53,252 nucleotides of DNA from CAZJYI01 sp964550025 (GTDB lineage: Bacteria; Verrucomicrobiota; Kiritimatiellia; UBA8416; CAYOBW01), in contig CAZJYI010000074.1 of assembly GCA_964550025.1 (NCBI GenBank), positions 1-53,252 on the forward strand. The letters are read 5' to 3'. The notes below the pieces were generated by a model. It was not told where the DNA came from. It was given only the letters and a program-made list of their open reading frames with translations, and made no database searches. Positions 18,001-25,366 of this stretch are shown piece after piece. The position numbers and the translations under genes were made by a program. Within the stretch, counting starts at the first letter, position 1. Each line of letters starts with the position of its first letter.

Positions 18001-18070
18001 GGAGGACGACGATACCGACGATGAAACCGTGCAGGTCTACTTTGCAATAAAGGCGGGCGTGAACTACTGA
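15008..18070 (+). CDS. Gluzincin metalloprotease-like/TolB-propeller/outer-membrane barrel fusion
   Basis: I start at GTG 15008, five bases after GGGAGG; an earlier in-frame ATG at 14879 has no binding site and starts in the REP-like repeat. The 1020-residue product begins VREYTARPLLLIVFCILGTG, a signal peptide. Residues about 30-300 look like a peptidase MA-like zinc protease: HEFAH at 129-133 and WYQEGLAIW with the third ligand E183. Residues about 320-640 carry PD40/TolB-like propeller motifs (YLYPEVSPDGRWLAAVR, VGPAFSPDGSQLVFSS, FDPAFSADGRQVAAAA). After a charged linker (EAAEKEKKEKAPEPG) the last 350 residues look like an outer-membrane beta-barrel of the surface-antigen type, ending FAIKAGVNY with a C-terminal aromatic. 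This implies a diderm envelope. A role in degrading peptides at the outer membrane is inference. Confidence 0.82.
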   Translation: MREYTARPLLLIVFCILGTGSSGPAGVMQVDERLLKAESEHFVCIVEESLSDELPGFMKDCEDAYRALTPLFRWEPRRKTVALYSDAVDMHNGWALVSPRPTMLVYAADSPKTSSIYEPGDYRRRTVFHEFAHVLGMDARHGFHNAWISILGRVTPGDNDILSFLFFLFTTTPGEMAPRWYQEGLAIWAETEFVGPGRGRNSIADMVFRMAYVDKRMLSGNQWDIDLPEWPFGNAAYLYGMKVMEHSHLAYGVEDGSNRNVPAELSDDVSHGLSWFFNRRARRATGKSFRHLAAEAMARERRRQKDRVTALQSVPLTQTPRLTAKRLVVSRPVFGSDGKVYFVGSREADRTQIMTYDPRTGRTRGLGVRATDGFSELAMDPAGRYLYYTRLNGVGRHQWRSQLFRHDLADGSTTAYSRQGRYLYPEVSPDGRWLAAVRQRAGRQVLLEVPLHSAGEASLERILARAPRGYSMVDPTYTPDGRHVVYILADEQGSQIRRVTRGDLGEKQLVSWPGIVVGPAFSPDGSQLVFSSDSSGVYNLYIADADGNAPVMSTHVLGGLFDPAFSADGRQVAAAAYDSYGFHLTILPADSLKPIGERPPRLLPTWKPLPANEDVAEAAEKEKKEKAPEPGIVDAKPYRSLGNMAFEYWTPWARIEEEGAALGLALSFSDLAFNHQLLVEGGTETEFGEPLGRLSYSYTGYRTALDLYAVRSRMTYYDLLQDENDVFFDYDESLLRAGGYLSYPITRADWQTQFSLGYQFADRQGIEESIDDWAGRELVSTNLYDGGEGALWANWSFINGTVFPRSHSVEDGRAISATLEWANEGLGGDLSRTRFRGDWIEYVTLPWSENHVLRLQGVYGASSGDEVAQGAFGVGGYGWLLDASTPGLDPSIILRGYGVNYQVGSQAVKASAAYRFPIFNVYRGVSTTAPFYLRQVFGEIFYEGGKAWGQEPVGRPENEWLNSAGIELNMAMTVLRVLTFAPGIGVAVVPEREERERVEDDDTDDETVQVYFAIKAGVNY

Positions 18071-18092
18071 GCGTGCGGATGAAAGGAGCCGT

Positions 18093-18854
18093 GTGGTGAG
18101 CAAGCTGGATCGGATTGTCGCCTATCTTGACAAGGAGCTGCGGATCGCCGATTTCGACGACACATCACACAACGGTCTCCAGGTCGGCGGCCCGGAAACG
18201 GTGCGCAAGGTCTGTTGCGGCGTGGACGCCTCCATGGAGTTTTTCGTAGAAGCGCACCGGCGCGGGGCCGACCTGCTGATCTGCCATCACGGGATCAGTT
18301 GGGGCGATTCGCTCAAACGCATCACGGGGCTCAACTACGAACGGTTGGCCTTTCTCATCAAGCACGACATGGCGCTCTATGCCTGTCACCTTCCGCTCGA
18401 CGCCCATCCCCGCTACGGGAACAACGCCGAAATCTGCCGCGCACTGGGGCTGCAGTCTATCAAGCCGTTCGGGATGTATCGGGGCGTCGAGATCGGTTTT
18501 GCCGGCAAACTGCCGAGACCCGTGCGGTACACACGGTTCAAGAAGCTTGTGGCCGAAGCAACAGGCGGCGAACCGCGCACGATGGATTTCGGGAAGAAGA
18601 CAATCCGAACCGTGGCTGTGGTCTCGGGAGGCGCGGCGGCCGAGGTGGAAGAAGCCGGCAAGAAGGGCATCGACGCCTACGTCTCCGGGGAACCGGCCCT
18701 GATGGCATACAGCCTGGCCCAGGAATACGGCATCAACGCCGTGTTCGCGGGCCACTACGCCACCGAAGTCTTCGGCGTCAGGGCCCTGGCCGGACAGCTC
18801 ACACGCAGGTTCAAACTCAAAGCGGAGTTCATCGATCTGCGGGTGCCGTTCTAA
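18093..18854 (+). CDS. Nif3-like dinuclear metal centre protein (GTP cyclohydrolase I type 2 family)
   Basis: A 253-residue cytoplasmic protein of the Nif3/YbgI family. HNGLQVGG and LLICHHGISWG contain the first metal-binding histidines, and YACHLPLDAHPRYGNN follows. The C-terminal metal motif is AGHYATEVFGVRAL, with H and E ligands. The length is typical for the short form without the PII-like insertion. The family forms a toroidal hexamer with a two-metal site; its physiological role is not settled. Tandem GTG codons at 18093 and 18096 could each start it; AAGGAG is at 18083-18087. It lies 22 bases after the barrel fusion gene, probably in one transcript. Confidence 0.9.
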   Translation: MVSKLDRIVAYLDKELRIADFDDTSHNGLQVGGPETVRKVCCGVDASMEFFVEAHRRGADLLICHHGISWGDSLKRITGLNYERLAFLIKHDMALYACHLPLDAHPRYGNNAEICRALGLQSIKPFGMYRGVEIGFAGKLPRPVRYTRFKKLVAEATGGEPRTMDFGKKTIRTVAVVSGGAAAEVEEAGKKGIDAYVSGEPALMAYSLAQEYGINAVFAGHYATEVFGVRALAGQLTRRFKLKAEFIDLRVPF

Positions 18855-18957
18855 TCCGCGCCGGAGGGGGGGGCGGGAGCAGCAGATGCCCACGGATGAG
18901 AGATGCCCGCGGATTCGGGATAGCGCGGATGGGATGTGAGTCCGTCGCGGGAATACA

Positions 18958-18988
18958 GCCCCGGGGAACATCGCACGTCTCCCGGGGC
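18958..18988. terminator. Possible bidirectional stem-loop between convergent genes
   Basis: GCCCCGGGGA at 18958-18967 can pair with TCCCGGGGC at 18980-18988 with one bulged G, around a 12-base loop. It sits between the plus-strand Nif3-like gene and the stop of the minus-strand operon at 19003. There is no clear U tract. The 100 bases before it also hold a short direct duplication (AGATGCCCACGGATGAG / AGATGCCCGCGGATTCG). Confidence 0.35.
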
Positions 18989-19002
18989 GTGCGCTGTGAC
19001 GG

Positions 19003-20178
19003 CTACGGCCGTGCCTTGGCGATGTCCTTCAGTCCCGAGGCAGACGCTCCCTGGTAGAGGAGTTCCCCCTCGGACGACAGGACACTGAGGACGACGCCGT
19101 AGAATTCCTTGCCGTACCAGGAGCTCTCCAGGCTGCCGTAGCGGCTCCTTTGCGGCAAACGCGGCGAGTCAAAATGCACGTGCTCTCTGTCGAGCACGGG
19201 AATGTCCGCCCTAAAGACTGAGCCAACGGTGGGCACGATCTTCCCCGAGGACCCGTAGCTGTACTTCCTCTTGTGGTGCTTCACGTAGACCTGCATTACG
19301 GCCTTGACGTTTTTCAGCGTCGCACCTCCTGTCGCCACGAACCGTGAACGGGTGTAGTAGCGTTTGCCCGGTCCGGAGTAGGAATCGTTTGGGGCGTTCT
19401 GGCTTGCTACCCATAGCCTCGCGCTCACCTTGCTCCCCATGGGCGAGTGGGTGGTAGTGGACAACGACTGGTGCCTGAACACGGCGCCGGAGACCGTCGG
19501 CGTCTTCAGCCCCGGTCCGTACAGCATGGAGCCGCCTCCCGCTTTGATGGGGGCTTTGGGTTGCCACCCCTTCTCTGCCGTCTTGGGCGGCTCGGTTACC
19601 CGCGGCGTGACCGGGCTCTTGACGGGGTGTTCCGCGCTATGCAGCGCGGCTTCGAACTCGGCAGCCGTGACGACGGGCAGGGACTTGGCCCGCTGGCTCT
19701 CCTCACGCGCCGCAAGCGCCTCTTCCATCTTACCCGCCCGCGTCAGCTCCTTTTGCATATCGAGAAGGTGTGACGTGTACTTCTCGGTGAGGGACAGCAC
19801 TTCCTTGCTGTAGTCCGACCGCAAGGCGGAAACGGCCGCGACCTGTCGCTTCTGGAGCTCCGCCAGCTCCACCGGCGTGGTCACGATATCGTCGGCGGTC
19901 AACCCCCGGTCCTCGCTGAATCTCTTCAGCTCCGTATTGACGACCGTCCATCCGTCAAGGTCGCCGGCGGTCTGCCGCGCCTTCTGCAACGCACGCAACA
20001 CGGTAACATACTCCCGCGGCCACGCGGCCTTGCGCGCTTCGTGGTTCTCCTGGATCTTTGCCAGGCGCGTCTCGTAGATCCCGCGCAAGGAGGACAGCTT
20101 GCCCTCCCCTGTCTTCTGCGCAAGAACGGCAGACAGTGTGCACAGCAAGGCGACCACTATGCCAATGGCTCTTCGCAT
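19003..20178 (-). CDS. Secreted coiled-coil protein, last gene of the T7SS-like operon
   Basis: A 391-residue exported protein. Its ATG at 20176-20178 overlaps the stop of the FtsK-like gene by one base (TGATG), so it is translationally coupled. The start MRRAIGIVVALLCTLSAVLA is a signal peptide. Residues about 25-170 are helical and coiled-coil-like (YETRLAKIQENHEARKAAW, ELAELQKRQVAAVSALR, EVLSLTEKYTSHLLDMQKEL). The C-terminal half is unrecognised and beta-rich (SARLWVASQNAPNDSY, KAVMQVYVKHHKRKYSYG). The N-terminal half has the same plan as the 37721-38800 protein: repeated coiled coil, a GDLDGW-like step, then KY..HLLDMQKELTRAGKMEEAL against KY..ALDAMRTRLTKAGDIDSAL. I do not know its function; operon position suggests an envelope partner or client of the secretion-like system. 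Confidence 0.7.
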   Translation of the reverse strand: MRRAIGIVVALLCTLSAVLAQKTGEGKLSSLRGIYETRLAKIQENHEARKAAWPREYVTVLRALQKARQTAGDLDGWTVVNTELKRFSEDRGLTADDIVTTPVELAELQKRQVAAVSALRSDYSKEVLSLTEKYTSHLLDMQKELTRAGKMEEALAAREESQRAKSLPVVTAAEFEAALHSAEHPVKSPVTPRVTEPPKTAEKGWQPKAPIKAGGGSMLYGPGLKTPTVSGAVFRHQSLSTTTHSPMGSKVSARLWVASQNAPNDSYSGPGKRYYTRSRFVATGGATLKNVKAVMQVYVKHHKRKYSYGSSGKIVPTVGSVFRADIPVLDREHVHFDSPRLPQRSRYGSLESSWYGKEFYGVVLSVLSSEGELLYQGASASGLKDIAKARP

Positions 20179-23100
20179 CACGAATCCCTCACGTCCGGTT
20201 CTGCGCTCCCCGCCAGCCGCGCGAGCTGACCGCGCGTCTCCTCGAACCACTCTCGGTCGGGAACCGCATAGGGGCGGAAAGTTTCCAACACTCCCTCCTG
20301 TTCACTGTACAGGAGGGCACGGTGCATACCCAACGTACCTGCATTCGGCCCGTCGATCAAGCTGGCAGAATCACCGGCGCTCATCTGGAACAGAACACGC
20401 ATCCCGAACTCACTCAGGGCTTTGCGGCTGAGAAAGCGGCTGACGCTGTTATACGTGTCGCAGCAGGCAATCACGTGGAACCGTTCGGCGGCGCCTTCGC
20501 GGATGATCCTGTCGAACTGCGATGCGGGGCTTGGTGTGTCATCGGACGCACCGTACGAGAAGTCGAGGCTGTCGTCGTAGCGCAGCTTCTTGAACCGCTG
20601 GACGGGCAACACAAAGAGATAGGTCGCGGGTGTACTCCCGGCCCCCTCCTCGTCCGCAACACTGTCGAGATCACCGACGAGACCGTCGAGGATACCTGCC
20701 GCCGTGCGGGGATTCGCCACTGTTACGGGGTGCGGGAGGGCCGCAACGACCGTTTCCACGAGCCGTCGGAAAGGCGACCCCGCCGGCGTGCCGTCGAGCA
20801 CGAAGAAGCGCGCATCGCCGACGGGGTGTTGCGATGCCAGGGATACCATCACAACCGAGAGCATGGCCAGGGCGGCTTCCTCCTGTTGGCCCACAACGAG
20901 CAGGTTGCTGCCACTCTGCGCGGGAAACGCCACTTCGGTCGGTCCCTTGATGGAATTGGGAGCGCCGAGCCATGCGCACGCAGCGCCGGCCGGCTCGATC
21001 GCATCCGCCGCGAGCAGGTCGCACAGCAGAGGATTCTCCCGCACATTGGCGGGGGCATTGCCTTCGAACACGATTCCCGGTGGCGGCATGTCGGCAGCAC
21101 GGCTTGCCTGCTCGCGGATCTTGTCCAGGCAGGCATCGCGCTCGTCTTCCGGAAGCCACACGACCTGGAACGGGCTGTTGCCCTCCACGACGCCGGCGGC
21201 ATCGTTGTAGACGGCCTCGCCGGGTCGTGAGAGAAGTCGCGGCGCGGGGTTGCCGTCGTCCATAATGAGGTAGGAATCGGCTTCGCTGCACTGCAGTGCA
21301 ATGCGCACGACCATCTGGCCCAGCGTGGTACGCGACACGGTATAGGCGCCTCCCAGCGTCTGCGATCCGAGCAGCACGTGAATACCGAAAGCGCGGCCCT
21401 GCCGGACCAGGCGGTCCAGCAGGAGAGCGGCGTTCTGCGCGATCCTGTCGTCCTCGACAAAGAACTCCTGGAATTCGTCGACGATCACGAGCGTCCTCGG
21501 AAGCGGCTCGGCGCATCCGCTGCCGTTGTACCCGGCTATGTCCTGCACGCCCGCCTTGCGGAACTTCTCACCGCGTTCCTTGAGCTCCTGGTCGACCCGC
21601 CGCAGAACGCTCAGGCCGAACTCACGGTCGCTTTCGATCGCGACGACGCGAGCGTGGGGGAGGCGCTTGGCCGCATAGCACTTGAACTCGACGCCCTTCT
21701 TGAAATCGACCAGGTAGAATTCCACCTGCGAGGGACTGCACCACAGGGAGAGGTTGGTGATGAGCACGTGAAACAGGGTGGACTTACCGGACCCGGTCTT
21801 GCCGGCAATCAGTGCGTGCTGACGGGTCCCTTCGCCGAGGGCGAAGTACTGCAGCCGCGTAGCGCCGGTACGGCCGATCGGGACGCGCAGACCCGCGGAG
21901 GTCTCACCGGTCCAGACGGCCTGGTCCTCGGGCGCAACGCGGGAGAAGGGGACCTCCACGCGTTCCGCGTTGCGATGTGCCCGGCCGATTCTGTGCAGCA
22001 GGGACGTGGCGAGCTCCGGAGCGGGGGGGGATTCCAGCACTACCCTGGCGCCCTCGACACGGCGGCCCTCCAGAACGAAGTCCGTGCCCTTGCAGCGGGC
22101 GCACAGGCTGCCTTTCCTGAGCTCCTCGAGGACGAGCCCGTGCTGCTTCGCGCGCCGGTGGTCGCAATGAACCAGCGTGTAGATGCCGCACCGGGCACCA
22201 CTGGCGGCAATGCTGAGCAGGCGCGCGGCCGCCACTTCGCTCAGGTTGGCGGGGAAATCGGCCATGACCAGAAAATGGTACTTCTCCGCAATGTCGCCGG
22301 CCTTTTCGTTGTACTCGGCCAGGGTCTCATATTCGTTCCTCAGATACATCTGGATGACTTTCTCCATATGCTCGTTCAGGTCGGAGAGCCTCTGTTCGAT
22401 CTGTCGGGGCTGCGTCCAGATGCGCCCGTTGACCAGCGTTTCCTCATGGTCGGCAAGGTGCATAAGACCCGCGAAGCTCTGCCCCAATCCAACGGGATCG
22501 AAGATGGTAAAGCTCAGCTTGCCGGGCGGGGTGGACAGGAGCAGGCGCAGGATCAGGCTATTCAACGCCGCAACGGCCTCGTCGCGTCCCGAGTCCCACG
22601 TCTCGAACAGGATCGATCCCGGCGCCGGAAACGTCAACAAGAGGGGCAGCGAAAAGCGGATGAGGTCCGGAAAGGACAGGCGCGCGTCGCGGGGCCGGAC
22701 TTTGCAGAGCGTTCCCACGTCCACGTCGAGATCCCCGAACTTGACGGCGTGGGGGAAGGTCTCGGGAGGATGCCAATCCTGCCACAGTTCCGGACGCCAC
22801 TCGGGCGAAAGCGCATCGCCGGAAGCCATGGCAGTCCGCACGGCATTGTAGATAGGCGCGAGCTCGCCGTGCCAGGCGTCTTCGATGGTCTGCCACATGA
22901 CCTGGTTTTCCGCGTTGAGCTTCGCGACCGCTGCGTCACGCGCGTCCCGCTGCCGCTGCGTGTCTTTGCGCGCGCTTTCCGCCAGGCGCTGCTGCGCATC
23001 CCGGTGTTCCCGCTCGGCGGCCGCCGACGCGTCCTCCTGCCGCAGCCGATTCCTCGCGGCAATCCGGGCGCCTTTTTCCTCCACCCGTTCCTCGGACACG

Positions 23101-24110
23101 CGTCTCTGTCGCTCCGCGTCTTCGGCCACCGTATCCCACTCCCCGCGGATCTCGTTGGTCCTGGATTCGTGGGTCACATCGATCCGTTTCCGCTCCATTT
23201 CCCGGTAGAGGCGCCCTCTTTCGAGACACGAATTGTGGAGGCGTCGCGCCTTCTCGAGGAGCACCTTGGCATCCGATGCAACGGGGGCGATTCTACGCTT
23301 TCCCAGGTAGTAGAGCGCAAACACCAGCCCAAGAAGACCTGCCAGGGATGCGGCCAGCGACAGATAGGACCTGAGGCCGGTGCGGTTGAGGAACAGAACG
23401 GGCACGACCGCGGCGTGCCCGAGAATGACGGCCGGCACCGCCAGCCACGGGGGACAGACCCTGGCAAGCCGGAAGAGCAGCCCCTGCCGAAAACCCGTCA
23501 GGTCCGAGTCGATCCGATCGAGCAGCGCCTCAACGTCCGCCGTCTGCTGATCGGGGTCCAGCGCGTGTTCCGGCTCCGCCGCCTCGAAGTCGGGGGGCGA
23601 AAGCACGCGAAGCTCCTCGTATCCGCGAAACGTCTTCCTGGCCGTCTCCGAAAGCCGGGCCAGTTTCTCACGGTTCGCAGCCACCCTGCCCTTGAACGCT
23701 TCCTCTTCCTCGTCGTTACGTCGCAATGCCTCGGCATGACTGTGCTCCTCGTCGAGCATTCTCTTCTGTAGAAGATACTTGCGGCGCCCTTCCTCCCGGG
23801 CGATTGCCTCCAGGGCTTGCGATCTGCTCGACTCGTACGCACGGCTGATTCGGGCCGTCCGGGCCTGGTGCCGGGTTTCGACGCGCTGCTTTTCGCGCCG
23901 GTACCGTTCTTCGCTCGACGCCGTCTCCGCGGCCAGACGGGCATCAAGCTCCGCCTGCGCGTTCTCGAACTCCCGCCGCACCTTCAGGGAACGCCCGAGA
24001 AGCTCCCGCTGAAACGCCTTCTCGCGGCCGGTGAAATCGCTCACGGTCCCCTGCAGACGTTCCAGGAGGCCGAATGCGTCGTCGATTCCCTGTCGGCTAT
24101 TCGCACTCAT
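20178..24110 (-). CDS. FtsK/SpoIIIE (EssC-like) ATPase of a type VII-secretion-like system
   Basis: I start at ATG 24110 (MSANSRQGIDDAFGLLERLQ) after AGGATC; the upstream extension is unconvincing. The 1310-residue protein has a long coiled coil (1-210), two adjacent membrane segments (about 213-272), a second coiled coil (about 275-430), and then three ATPase-like modules. The first (about 510-660) has no Walker A. The second is intact: AGKTGSGKST near 769 and TLVIVDEFQEFF near 872, with LLGSQTLGGAYT after. The third has GQQEEAALAM where Walker A should be and so is degenerate. This order of membrane segments plus tandem FtsK modules is that of EssC/EccC, the motor of type VII secretion, but the coiled coils are unusual and there is no FHA domain. 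WXG100-like genes lie directly upstream. A chromosome-pumping FtsK is unlikely because the four-helix membrane domain and gamma domain are absent. Confidence 0.85.
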   Translation of the reverse strand: MSANSRQGIDDAFGLLERLQGTVSDFTGREKAFQRELLGRSLKVRREFENAQAELDARLAAETASSEERYRREKQRVETRHQARTARISRAYESSRSQALEAIAREEGRRKYLLQKRMLDEEHSHAEALRRNDEEEEAFKGRVAANREKLARLSETARKTFRGYEELRVLSPPDFEAAEPEHALDPDQQTADVEALLDRIDSDLTGFRQGLLFRLARVCPPWLAVPAVILGHAAVVPVLFLNRTGLRSYLSLAASLAGLLGLVFALYYLGKRRIAPVASDAKVLLEKARRLHNSCLERGRLYREMERKRIDVTHESRTNEIRGEWDTVAEDAERQRRVSEERVEEKGARIAARNRLRQEDASAAAEREHRDAQQRLAESARKDTQRQRDARDAAVAKLNAENQVMWQTIEDAWHGELAPIYNAVRTAMASGDALSPEWRPELWQDWHPPETFPHAVKFGDLDVDVGTLCKVRPRDARLSFPDLIRFSLPLLLTFPAPGSILFETWDSGRDEAVAALNSLILRLLLSTPPGKLSFTIFDPVGLGQSFAGLMHLADHEETLVNGRIWTQPRQIEQRLSDLNEHMEKVIQMYLRNEYETLAEYNEKAGDIAEKYHFLVMADFPANLSEVAAARLLSIAASGARCGIYTLVHCDHRRAKQHGLVLEELRKGSLCARCKGTDFVLEGRRVEGARVVLESPPAPELATSLLHRIGRAHRNAERVEVPFSRVAPEDQAVWTGETSAGLRVPIGRTGATRLQYFALGEGTRQHALIAGKTGSGKSTLFHVLITNLSLWCSPSQVEFYLVDFKKGVEFKCYAAKRLPHARVVAIESDREFGLSVLRRVDQELKERGEKFRKAGVQDIAGYNGSGCAEPLPRTLVIVDEFQEFFVEDDRIAQNAALLLDRLVRQGRAFGIHVLLGSQTLGGAYTVSRTTLGQMVVRIALQCSEADSYLIMDDGNPAPRLLSRPGEAVYNDAAGVVEGNSPFQVVWLPEDERDACLDKIREQASRAADMPPPGIVFEGNAPANVRENPLLCDLLAADAIEPAGAACAWLGAPNSIKGPTEVAFPAQSGSNLLVVGQQEEAALAMLSVVMVSLASQHPVGDARFFVLDGTPAGSPFRRLVETVVAALPHPVTVANPRTAAGILDGLVGDLDSVADEEGAGSTPATYLFVLPVQRFKKLRYDDSLDFSYGASDDTPSPASQFDRIIREGAAERFHVIACCDTYNSVSRFLSRKALSEFGMRVLFQMSAGDSASLIDGPNAGTLGMHRALLYSEQEGVLETFRPYAVPDREWFEETRGQLARLAGSAEPDVRDS

Positions 24111-24309
24111 GTCTGATCCTGGCCAGAACGACGCCCAGCTCACTGATGGCCCCGGCGGCCCTCTCCACGGCGGGCAGCAGGCCGGCAAGATAATTGCGCT
24201 CGAACTCGTCGCTGCGGCTATCGCGCCAGTGCTGACGGGTCTGTTCCCAGTTCAGCATCAGGTCTTTCGTCGCGGTCACCAACTGTGTTCGTCCGGCCTG
24301 CACACTCAT
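24097..24309 (-). CDS. Second WXG100-like small helical protein
   Basis: A 70-residue protein, predicted all helical. It has a central HWRDSRSDEFERNYL segment (tryptophan at 28, E35-F36) placed like the WxG turn of ESAT-6/WXG100 proteins, with an amphipathic helix on each side (QLVTATKDLMLNWEQTRQ; LLPAVERAAGAISELGVVL). It overlaps the upstream coiled-coil gene by 4 bases (ATGA) and the FtsK-like gene by 14 bases. It is shorter than the usual 100 residues and lacks the glycine of WxG, so the assignment is moderate. It may pair with the 24835-25107 product as substrate or adaptor of the ATPase. Confidence 0.6.
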   Translation of the reverse strand: MSVQAGRTQLVTATKDLMLNWEQTRQHWRDSRSDEFERNYLAGLLPAVERAAGAISELGVVLARIRHECE

Positions 24310-24821
24310 GGCACATCCCCCGTTTCGTCGCCGGGGGCAGCGGGTGCGGTGGGCGGCGCCATCTGCATGTACTCGTCCAGGGTCTTCCCAACGCGGGAGA
24401 GATACGCCGCGGCCTTCGGGAGATCGTGTGAGAGCATCTCGCGCAACTCCTCGGTCTGCTTCTCCAAGGGTTCCACGAGGCTGTCGTACTTTCTGTCGAG
24501 CCGATGCACGCGACGCAGTTTCTCCCGGGCAGTCTCCAGCTCATTCCGCGCCTTGCGAAGCGCCCGCTGGGTCCCGTCCGTGTCGCGGCTCGCGAGCTCG
24601 GCGCCGAACCGTGCCTGCCGCGCTTCTTCGACCTTTCTCTCGCAGCGTCGGACCTCGCGCCCCCAGTGCTCCCGCCGGTCGGTCTGGAGCCAGACTCTCG
24701 TGCGCACCACTTCGTCCCTGACCCCGTCCAGCGCGAGCTGTGCGGCATCCCGGTAGACAATGAGCCGGGCCCTGAAAGTCTCGAGGGCCTCTATCGATGT
24801 GACCTCCGCGCGTGTTGCCAT
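24306..24821 (-). CDS. Coiled-coil protein between the two WXG100-like genes
   Basis: A 171-residue protein from ATG 24821, 13 bases after the stop of the WXG100-like gene. A longer in-frame start at 24908 would overlap that gene by 74 bases and gives a Cys/Arg-rich leader, so I reject it. The protein is almost entirely heptad-like helix (TFRARLIVYRDAAQLALDGV, CERKVEEARQARFGAELAS, LRKARNELETAREKLRRVHR), ending in a proline/alanine-rich tail. It has no signal peptide. I do not recognise a family; size and place suggest an Esp- or LXG-like helical partner or chaperone of the small WXG proteins (inference). Confidence 0.6.
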   Translation of the reverse strand: MATRAEVTSIEALETFRARLIVYRDAAQLALDGVRDEVVRTRVWLQTDRREHWGREVRRCERKVEEARQARFGAELASRDTDGTQRALRKARNELETAREKLRRVHRLDRKYDSLVEPLEKQTEELREMLSHDLPKAAAYLSRVGKTLDEYMQMAPPTAPAAPGDETGDVP

Positions 24822-24834
24822 CGCGATCGACCGC

Positions 24835-25107
24835 CTATCGCTGCTCCAGGTATTCCTCGATGCGCCGCGCTTTGCGCAGCAGGTACGGCGTGTGCCGGTC
24901 CGAAGCATCGATGAACTTCCTCAGCACTTTCATGGTCTGTGTGAACTCGTCCGCAAACCGACCGTGTTCCTGGTCCTGCCAGGTCTCCCCCAGTGCACTG
25001 AAGCGCGCCTGCAGCGAAGAGAGCCGGTTGCGAACGTCCTCGTTGAACTGCTTCAGCTCGGTGGCAAAGCGGCGGACCTCTTCGGGATCCATGATGGCTT
25101 GTGGCAT
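24835..25107 (-). CDS. WXG100-family (ESAT-6-like) protein
   Basis: A 90-residue protein with the hallmarks of WXG100 proteins: two long amphipathic helices joined by a turn at W43 (ETWQDQEHGRFADEF), the tryptophan followed four residues later by E47 and then F51. The N-terminal helix is EEVRRFATELKQFNEDVRNR and the C-terminal helix runs through FTQTMKVLRKFIDASD. It has no signal peptide, as expected for T7SS substrates. The binding site GGAG is 8 bases before ATG 25107. The glycine of WxG is replaced (W-Q-D), as in many divergent members. I see no clear YxxxD/E export motif at the C-terminus. The adjacency to an EssC-like ATPase gene strongly supports the call. Confidence 0.78.
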   Translation of the reverse strand: MPQAIMDPEEVRRFATELKQFNEDVRNRLSSLQARFSALGETWQDQEHGRFADEFTQTMKVLRKFIDASDRHTPYLLRKARRIEEYLEQR

Positions 25108-25174
25108 GCTGTCATCTCCATATCAATGACGCTGGGGGGGCCGCGCAGAACCGGTCTGAGAAGGTCATACGGGC

Positions 25175-25345
25175 GAGAATCCGAATTTCGAAATCCGAAA
25201 CCCGAGACAAATCCCAAACTCGAAAGAGGGAAACGTGGGAAAACGGGAAAGAGAATCGAGGACCTCTCTTCGTTTCGGTCATTTCAGGTTTCCGACCTTC
25301 GAGTTTGTTTCGCGTTTCGGTATTCGGACTTCGGATTTGCCGTTC
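25175..25345. repeat. Long AT-rich inverted repeat in the T7SS-like operon
   Basis: The left arm (about 25175-25228) is built of AATCCGAA, TTCGAAATCCGAAAC, GACAAATCCC and AAACTCGAA. The right arm (about 25295-25345) carries the complement (TTCGAGTTTGTTTCG, GTTTCGGTATTCGG, CTTCGGATTTG). The arms can form a long imperfect hairpin. Base composition differs from the surrounding GC-rich genes. It occupies nearly all the 259-base gap between the 25367-25915 gene and the WXG100 gene. A reading frame across it (25112-25363, minus) is repeat-derived, not a gene. Confidence 0.65.
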
Positions 25346-25366
25346 GGCAATCTCCTCGGACAAGAT

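Noticed and set aside
21378..23771. 797-codon plus-strand frame opposite the FtsK-like gene
   Set aside because: An antisense frame of a GC-rich gene; the minus strand has Walker motifs and coiled coils, and this frame has no known domain or binding site.
25112..25363. Small minus-strand frame between the WXG100 gene and the coiled-coil gene
   Set aside because: It is made wholly of the AT-rich inverted repeat.
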